Assembly: GCA_031266495.1 (NCBI GenBank)
Contig: JAISAX010000169.1
Coordinates: forward strand, 1 to 14,338
DNA: 14,338 nucleotides
Direction: 5' to 3'
DNA from: Opitutaceae bacterium
GTDB taxonomy: Bacteria; Verrucomicrobiota; Verrucomicrobiae; Opitutales; Opitutaceae
The notes below the pieces were generated by a model. The model ran no database searches, had not been told where the DNA came from, and saw nothing but the letters and a program-made list of their open reading frames with translations. Positions within the stretch are counted from its first letter, which is position 1. Each line of letters starts with the position of its first letter. This document shows, in pieces, positions 7,502 through 12,179 of this stretch. The position numbers and the translations under genes are program-made.

Positions 7502-8299
7502 CTATCTGCGTATCCGTCGAATAATCACCAATGAAAGAATACTTAGGCCGACAAGAGCACTGACGGTTTTCGGCTCAGGGATTTGTGTGACAGATATATT
7601 ATCAAAGGAAACAGTTCCCTGGTTAGCACTCGTCGTTGTTCCCCAAAAGCGAATTTGATCGCTCACTGAGTCATCAAATGATGACTCAGTGCTTTTTGTC
7701 GTCCCTATGGCCATGCCTGCAATAGAAAGCTGCTGTTGATTGCCAGTTACCGTTATGCCGAGATCCGTTAAATAATAACGCCCTCCCCCGGATATCGCCG
7801 TGGCAGTGATTGTCGTGAGTTCTTCAGAGGTTCCTCGCGAGTTGACATAAGAAACTGCAATAACTCCATTTCCTCTATATGCAAAAACATAACTACCGTT
7901 AGTGGTGTCTGAATTACTGCGAACATTGATTCCGAATTGCCATGATGTATTGGTTAGTTCCAGGTATCCCATTTTGAAAACGTAGCTTTCTACAGAATCA
8001 AGGTTGGGAGACATGGCTATATTGGCGGTTGCATTTGTATTAAGCCAGATTCGTCCTACGGCAGAGCCGAGACCAGGCGACGCTGTTGTGTCATAGGGGT
8101 TTTGAGCTTTGAACTCCGCTCTGGTCAAGCTTACTGTATAGGTTGCCTTGCCATCTGAGGAGGTCGCCCCACTGGCAATACCGGATCCGGGCGTGTTGCC
8201 TTCAAATGTTTCGTAAAAAAGCACTTGTCCGTATGTCAAAGTAGCACCAAGGATGCTGCTGATTACCAATGCGTGACGTATTATGGATTTTATTTTCAT
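7502..8299 (-). CDS. PEP-CTERM sorting-domain surface protein
   Basis: A 265-aa exported protein. Residues 1-24 are a signal peptide (KIKSIIRHALVISSILGATLTYG). The body is rich in Ser, Thr, Gly and Asn with alternating beta-strand character (LFYETFEGNTPGSG near the start, GTVSFDNISVTQ near the end), fitting a lectin-like jelly roll. The last 26 residues are a PEP-CTERM tail: IPEPKTVSALVGL, a hydrophobic helix, then RRIRR. Such tails are processed by exosortases and tied to exopolysaccharide export; no exosortase gene lies in the window. It is the first gene of the cassette that continues into the glycosidase and the pseudopilin. The coding sequence is visibly more AT-rich than nagB or the lacI genes, which suggests separate ancestry or different selection. 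The binding target is unknown; a polysaccharide is an inference. Confidence 0.9.
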   Translation of the reverse strand: MKIKSIIRHALVISSILGATLTYGQVLFYETFEGNTPGSGIASGATSSDGKATYTVSLTRAEFKAQNPYDTTASPGLGSAVGRIWLNTNATANIAMSPNLDSVESYVFKMGYLELTNTSWQFGINVRSNSDTTNGSYVFAYRGNGVIAVSYVNSRGTSEELTTITATAISGGGRYYLTDLGITVTGNQQQLSIAGMAIGTTKSTESSFDDSVSDQIRFWGTTTSANQGTVSFDNISVTQIPEPKTVSALVGLSILSLVIIRRIRR

Positions 8300-8406
8300 G
8301 AGATATGTATTTGTCTGTTGTTTAGTGGTGGTTGTTGGGTTGGATTAACAAAAATTAACAAACAGGAGGTGATTTTAGATATCGGGATTTAGAGATGCAT
8401 GGCAGG
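8300..8406 (-). promoter_or_regulatory. AT-rich leader of the PEP-CTERM cassette
   Basis: The 107-bp gap between the FAD oxidoreductase stop and the PEP-CTERM ATG is AT-rich and holds a direct repeat TTAACAAA (8345-8352 and 8356-8363). On the minus strand it also reads ATCACCTCCT (8364-8373), identical to the 3' tail of bacterial 16S rRNA. No convincing -35/-10 pair or terminator hairpin is seen, so it remains open whether the cassette has its own promoter or is read from the oxidoreductase. Confidence 0.3.
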
Positions 8407-10008
8407 TCAGCGTCCAAGGGGGCTGTGATCGTTGCCGCCGCCGCTGTGTACTTTCATGTCATCCCAATTCAGCACTTGTTTGGCGGATTCGAGTTGAGGA
8501 CGCAGATCAGAGTAAGTGACGGACTGGACGGCGATGTTACCCGCCCGGCGGGCCGTGCCGGCGGCAATGACGGCACTCTGCGCGAGAACCATGAATACGG
8601 GTTCCATGCGGATGGAACCGAAAGCGATATGCGAGGCCGAAAGTGCCACAGGCACGAAAAGATTTTCCACATTATCTGCCTTGGCTGGAACTATTGAACG
8701 ATAGCTGACCGGGAATGGCTTTGGCAGGCGTTTCTGCGCATCTCCCTCATTTTTAACGTAACCATTTTCATCCACAAAACGACGGCAGTTGTGTGAATCC
8801 ATCGTGTAGGCCGCCAGTCCAACCGAATCATCCTCCCTGTATTTGGACATGCAGTGGTTTTCCGTCATAACGACGTCACCAATCATGCGACGTCCTTCCC
8901 GGACGTAGATCTGATTGGGCCAGTGGCCGCTGTCAGTGAACTCGTCTTTGGCGAGTCCCCAGGTGTTAGCTTGCGCCTGAATGTCGGCGGGCACCGCAGG
9001 GTCGGTGGCATAGAACCACCAGAGTCCCTGCGTCCAGGTGACGTGGGACTGGAAGATTTTTTCGCGCTCCTCGTGCGAGGCGGTGGGCCAGGCGTAATTG
9101 GCGCCAATGTAGTCACTGGAGACGGCGCCGTGGTTATTGGTATCTGTCTTTAGTCCGCGGATACGATCATGTTTGTTGAACGTTTCGCGCCAGCCGGTGG
9201 CGAGGTAGCGGGCGAGAAGTTCGTAGGCCTGGCGATCGTAGTTTTCCGGCTTCGGGAAGGGCACGAGGTTGTCCTTTTCCTGCGTCATGCAGATGCGGAA
9301 ATTATAGGCCTGCACGCGATGATCGCCGACTCCGGGTTCAGGGCGGCCGGGTTCGATGCCGGGGAGGAGGCCGCTCCCGGGATCGCCGGGAATGACGTAG
9401 GGATCGACGGGGTTGTTGAACTGGTGATTGATGTGGACAATCTGGCCGTTGAGTGTCTCGCCGTAGGTGGAGTTGCTTTCACGACCGACGGTGAAGGTAA
9501 CGCCGGCGGCGGCCATGAGATCGCCCTCGTAGGAACAGTCGATGAAGTAAGGGGCGCGGGCCAGGGCACCGTTGGTGAAGAATATCCCGGTGATGCGTCT
9601 CTGGAAAGTGGATACGCTCTTGAGATAATGGCCATGATGGACGGTGACACCTGCCTCGGCAAGCCAGGCCCGGAGGACTGTTTCGGCGGCGGAGGGTTCG
9701 AAGCGGTATTCGGTCTCGCAACCATAGTGCTTGCCGAGACGTCGGTAAAATTCGAGGGCGAGGCCGCCGATGGCCTCCTTGTTGCCGAAGTCGGTGAATC
9801 CGAGTCCGCCGGTGGTAAGCCCGCCGACGTGAGTGTGGGGATTAAAAATGGCAACCGAGAGTCCGAGGCGGCGGGCCTGAATGGCGGCGGCACAACCGGC
9901 GGCGTTGGCCGAGTAGATGACCAGATCTGTTTCGGAGGCCGGCTGATCGGTGGACACGACGGGAGCCGGGCGATACCAGGAGGGGCGGGTTGAGTTGACG
10001 GGACTCAT
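8407..10008 (-). CDS. FAD-dependent oxidoreductase (FAD_oxidored family)
   Basis: A 533-aa flavoprotein from the ATG at 10008; an ATG at 10044 would add a 12-residue lysine/proline-rich extension. Residues 28-73 are the FAD-binding Rossmann entry TDLVIYSANAAGCAAAIQAR followed by HVGGLTTGGLGFTDFG, the signature block of this family. The common GxGxxG (usually GGTAAG) reads SANAAG, so two of the glycines are replaced. Later landmarks are APYFIDCSYEGDLMAAAGV, VREGRRMIGD, LAAYTMDSHNCRRF and a C-terminal LFVPVALSASHIAFGSIRMEP. Family members are often found in polysaccharide- and sugar-degradation clusters, where their reaction is undefined. No signal peptide is seen, so it is probably cytoplasmic. 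It is divergent from lacI (10697) and 107 bp upstream of the PEP-CTERM gene. The substrate cannot be told from sequence. Confidence 0.85.
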   Translation of the reverse strand: MSPVNSTRPSWYRPAPVVSTDQPASETDLVIYSANAAGCAAAIQARRLGLSVAIFNPHTHVGGLTTGGLGFTDFGNKEAIGGLALEFYRRLGKHYGCETEYRFEPSAAETVLRAWLAEAGVTVHHGHYLKSVSTFQRRITGIFFTNGALARAPYFIDCSYEGDLMAAAGVTFTVGRESNSTYGETLNGQIVHINHQFNNPVDPYVIPGDPGSGLLPGIEPGRPEPGVGDHRVQAYNFRICMTQEKDNLVPFPKPENYDRQAYELLARYLATGWRETFNKHDRIRGLKTDTNNHGAVSSDYIGANYAWPTASHEEREKIFQSHVTWTQGLWWFYATDPAVPADIQAQANTWGLAKDEFTDSGHWPNQIYVREGRRMIGDVVMTENHCMSKYREDDSVGLAAYTMDSHNCRRFVDENGYVKNEGDAQKRLPKPFPVSYRSIVPAKADNVENLFVPVALSASHIAFGSIRMEPVFMVLAQSAVIAAGTARRAGNIAVQSVTYSDLRPQLESAKQVLNWDDMKVHSGGGNDHSPLGR

Positions 10009-10303
10009 GATTGGTGGCTTTGGCGTTTTTTTGAAAAGGAGCATCTCATGGAGCGGGAGGGGCGGGAGGCGGGGGTAATGGGGTGTTCGACCGAGGTGAT
10101 GGAGCGGGGAATTTTGCGGAAACGTCCGGGGGTTGTTAATCGTATCGCGTATCGCAGGTTAAGTGTTTAAGTTAGAAGAGAAAAAGATTCGCAGCGCCAA
10201 ATCACGGCGAACGGGGCGGTGAGGATCCGGACGGTAGCGAGGAGGAGGCAAATGCTGACATGGAAGTGTGACATGGGCGCGAAAAGTAACCGTGACAAAA
10301 ATG

Positions 10304-10319
10304 ACTGAATCCATTCAGT
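10304..10319. promoter_or_regulatory. Operator candidate 1 (ACTGAAT-CC-ATTCAGT)
   Basis: A 16-bp palindrome with two perfect 7-bp arms (10304-10310 and 10313-10319) around CC. The core ACTGAATCCATTCA recurs exactly at 10671-10684. Size and symmetry fit a LacI-family operator. It lies about 265 bp upstream of the FAD oxidoreductase start and 378 bp upstream of lacI, so DNA looping between the two copies is possible. Confidence 0.6.
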
Positions 10320-10494
10320 TTCGGAAAGTCAATGCCTGATTTTCCGGAATTTTTGGAGAAGCGCGTTTCGCCAGGGCGACGGTCTCCGGTTATTGCAGGC
10401 GTGGCGACTCGCCCAACCAGCCGGGTGGGTGCGCCGGGATTCGTCCGGATGGCAGGCAGTGTCGCAGTGCCGTGTTCCTGTAAGGAACCGTACA

Positions 10495-10597
10495 GGCGAC
10501 GGCGCGCCCGCGCTCGATGGTGACTGGTGGCCTTCGGGAGCTTCATTTCACGTCCGCGCCCGTTGAGCGCGTAACTGACGGTGGCGACAGAGATCTT
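10495..10597 (-). pseudogene. Decayed LacI helix-turn-helix remnant
   Basis: On the minus strand, KISVATVSYALNGRGREMK can be read from 10597 downward, matching the helix-turn-helix of the intact regulator at 10697 (GAATVSYALNGRGPEMK). Bases 10542-10585 match the reverse complement of 10754-10797 at 38 of 44 positions. After a frame change the next segment reads VTIERGRAVA (10495-10524), against STVERIRAAA in the intact protein. The beginning of the domain and the whole sugar-binding core are missing. It is best explained as the remains of a second lacI gene in the opposite direction. Confidence 0.65.
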
Positions 10598-10670
10598 TCT
10601 TGAGTATTGTTTTGCGGATACACACGCGAATGTCTCGCCTCCAGACTGAAGGGACTTAAATTGGCCCGGA

Positions 10671-10686
10671 ACTGAATCCATTCATT
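10671..10686. promoter_or_regulatory. Operator candidate 2 (ACTGAATCCATTCATT)
   Basis: The second copy of ACTGAATCCATTCA (10671-10684), with a slightly less perfect right arm (ATTCATT). It ends 10 bp before the ATG of the LacI gene at 10697, a position that fits autorepression by blocking transcription or translation initiation. Confidence 0.6.
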
Positions 10687-10696
10687 TGAGCCACGC

Positions 10697-11725
10697 ATGA
10701 GTTCCGGAACAATCACCATTGCCACGCTCGCCCGTCACCTTGGCCTCGGGGCGGCGACCGTCAGCTACGCGCTCAACGGGCGCGGGCCGGAGATGAAAAT
10801 TTCCGAAAGCACGGTCGAGCGCATCCGGGCGGCGGCGGACGAACTGGGTTATCAGCCCAATTTCTTCGCCTCCACGCTGCGCCGTCAGCGGACAGACAGC
10901 ATCGGGGTGGTGTTCGCGGATTTGTCGGACAACTGGGCGGACCGGGTGCTCAAGGGGATGCTGCGGGTGCTGGACGGGCACGGCTACATGCCGCTGATCA
11001 GCGTACACCTCTGGGACAAGGCGCGCGAGGAGCGCGAGGTGCAATCGCTCCTGAAGCGCAAGGTGGACGCGCTGATCTGCTTGCCGCTGCCGGAAAGCCG
11101 GGCGTTTTATAAAAAACTCATGGCGCAGAAACAAAAGCTGCTGCTCCTGAGCGACACGCTGCCCGACTTGCCGGAGGCGAGCTACGTGGCGTGGGATTCG
11201 GGCAAGGCAGCGCGCGAGGTGATGGAGCACTTGCTGGCATCCGGGCGGCGGCGGATCGCCTTTGTCGGACCGACTCACCCCACCATCATGACACTGGCGC
11301 GCTATCAGGCGTATTGCGATTGCCTGCGCGAGGCGAGGCTCCCCCTGCGGGAGGACTGGATCATTTGGGAAAAGTCGGGCGTGGTGCCGACGGAGGCGGT
11401 GAGGCGGTTGCTGGATGACACGACGGCCAGGAAGAATCGGCCCGATGCGCTGTTCGTCCTCAACGACGCCCTGGCGCTGCGCCTGCTCGAAAACATCCGG
11501 GAGATGGGCGTGCGCATTCCAGAGGATGTGGCGCTCGCTTCGATGGGGGATTTTTTGACGAGCAGCCACCGTTCGATCAGCCTGACGAGCATTCCCGAGC
11601 CGTGCGAAGAAATGGGAGAAGAGATCGCCAGGGCTGCGTTGAAGATGATCCGGAGCAAGCGGTCGCAACGTATCCAGCAACTCATTTCAGGGCTGCCGCT
11701 CGTGCCGCGCAACACGGCACCGTGA
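10697..11725 (+). CDS. LacI/GalR-family transcriptional regulator
   Basis: A 342-aa regulator of typical family length. Residues 5-50 are the helix-turn-helix (TIATLARHLGLGAATVSYALNGRG, then KISESTVERIRAAADELGYQPN), and the hinge region TLRRQRTDSIGVVFADLSDNW leads into the periplasmic-binding-protein-like core. Family landmarks include YVAWDSGKAAREVMEHLLASGRRRIAFVG, FVLNDALALRLLENIREMGVRIPEDVALASMGD and a final LTSIPEPCEEMG. Two copies of a palindromic motif lie upstream (10304, 10671), the nearer one just before this start, so autoregulation is likely. Divergent to the FAD oxidoreductase and PEP-CTERM/glycosidase cassette and convergent with the CBM9-bearing gene, it is the obvious candidate regulator of that cassette. 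The start at 10697 puts the helix-turn-helix at the usual place. The effector is unknown. Confidence 0.92.
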   Translation: MSSGTITIATLARHLGLGAATVSYALNGRGPEMKISESTVERIRAAADELGYQPNFFASTLRRQRTDSIGVVFADLSDNWADRVLKGMLRVLDGHGYMPLISVHLWDKAREEREVQSLLKRKVDALICLPLPESRAFYKKLMAQKQKLLLLSDTLPDLPEASYVAWDSGKAAREVMEHLLASGRRRIAFVGPTHPTIMTLARYQAYCDCLREARLPLREDWIIWEKSGVVPTEAVRRLLDDTTARKNRPDALFVLNDALALRLLENIREMGVRIPEDVALASMGDFLTSSHRSISLTSIPEPCEEMGEEIARAALKMIRSKRSQRIQQLISGLPLVPRNTAP

Positions 11726-11810
11726 TGCGCAGAAAGAGACGAAGCCGGGAGAGGGGGGGGCAACCGTTCACTCGCAACCCTGTCGAATCGAGCAGCCCCG
11801 TCCGGTGCGG

Positions 11811-11954
11811 ACGATCCGGGCGGCGGCCGATCATGTGGTCGCGCGCGGCAAAAAAAGTCCGGCGCTCGCGCTCTGGAATGCGGCGCGTGACGAGTTGATG
11901 GAGGTGCGCCGGACGGCGTTCGCCGAGGTGCTGGCGGTGCGCGGTTCGGGTTGA
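11811..11954 (+). pseudogene. Truncated, internally deleted copy of the nag-linked lacI gene
   Basis: Bases 11813-11937 match 3550-3674 of the first lacI gene with five differences in 125. They run directly into a match to its last codons and 3' flank (11936-11979 against 4066-4109, six differences in 44). About 390 bp of the parent gene is missing between the two blocks. The frame is kept: TIRAAADHVVARGKKSPALA, then LWNAARDELMEVRRTAFAEV, then LAVRGSG and a TGA at 11952. There is no N-terminal half and no start codon, so it cannot make a functional regulator. Homology stops near 11979. Confidence 0.85.
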
Positions 11955-12023
11955 GGCTGCGTTATGCCGGAACGGATACGGCAGGGAGATTTTTGTGATT
12001 TCCGCCGTTGCCACTCCGCCGGG

Positions 12024-12040
12024 GCCGGCAAGATGCCGGC
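12024..12040. repeat. Hairpin GCCGGC-AAGAT-GCCGGC
   Basis: Two perfect 6-bp arms (12024-12029 and 12035-12040) around AAGAT. It is GC-rich and lies in the convergent gap; no T-run follows. Confidence 0.6.
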
Positions 12041-12104
12041 GGTCCCAGGCGCTTCCGCGCCGTTGGTGGACAGAATTGGCGTATCTCGATAGTCAGGTCT
12101 TTGC

Positions 12105-12124
12105 GGGCTTCGCAAGCGAAGCCC
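12105..12124. repeat. Hairpin GGGCTTCGC-AA-GCGAAGCCC
   Basis: Two perfect 9-bp arms (12105-12113 and 12116-12124), which would form an 8-bp stem with loop CAAG. A second small hairpin CGCAG-AGAG-CTGCG follows at 12128-12141. Their position downstream of both convergent genes suggests a bidirectional transcription-end or REP-like element. Confidence 0.7.
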
Positions 12125-12179
12125 CTACGCAGAGAGCTGCGTAACATCAGGTATTTCTTTCCGGGCGGCGGCGTCATTT

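Larger units (their letters stand above)
10045..10696. other. Regulatory interval between the FAD oxidoreductase and the second lacI gene
   Basis: This 650-bp gap between divergent genes has no intact gene. It holds the direct repeat CGTATCG CGTATCG (10141-10154), an AT-rich stretch (10155-10195) that could host the oxidoreductase promoter, two operator candidates (10304-10319 and 10671-10686), and a decayed LacI helix-turn-helix remnant on the minus strand (about 10495-10597). The length and content suggest that an older regulator gene has been lost here. Confidence 0.6.
11726..12179. other. Interval with a lacI fragment and a cluster of hairpins
   Basis: No intact gene is present between the convergent lacI (ends 11725) and the CBM9-bearing gene (ends 12180). 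A G-rich run (11753-11760) is followed by an edited fragment of the nag-linked lacI gene (11811-11979) and three hairpins at 12024-12141. The short arms and lack of T-runs point to repeat elements or factor-dependent termination rather than classical intrinsic terminators. Confidence 0.6.

Noticed and set aside
8363..8697. Perfect Shine-Dalgarno-like AGGAGGTGAT on the plus strand followed by a 100-codon frame from 8395
   Set aside because: The spacing to the ATG is about 21 bases, too long, and the frame is antisense to the end of the FAD oxidoreductase with no family resemblance.
9169..9993. Plus-strand open frame antisense to the FAD oxidoreductase
   Set aside because: A shadow of the flavoprotein gene; low-complexity Gly/Glu/Val composition and no motif.
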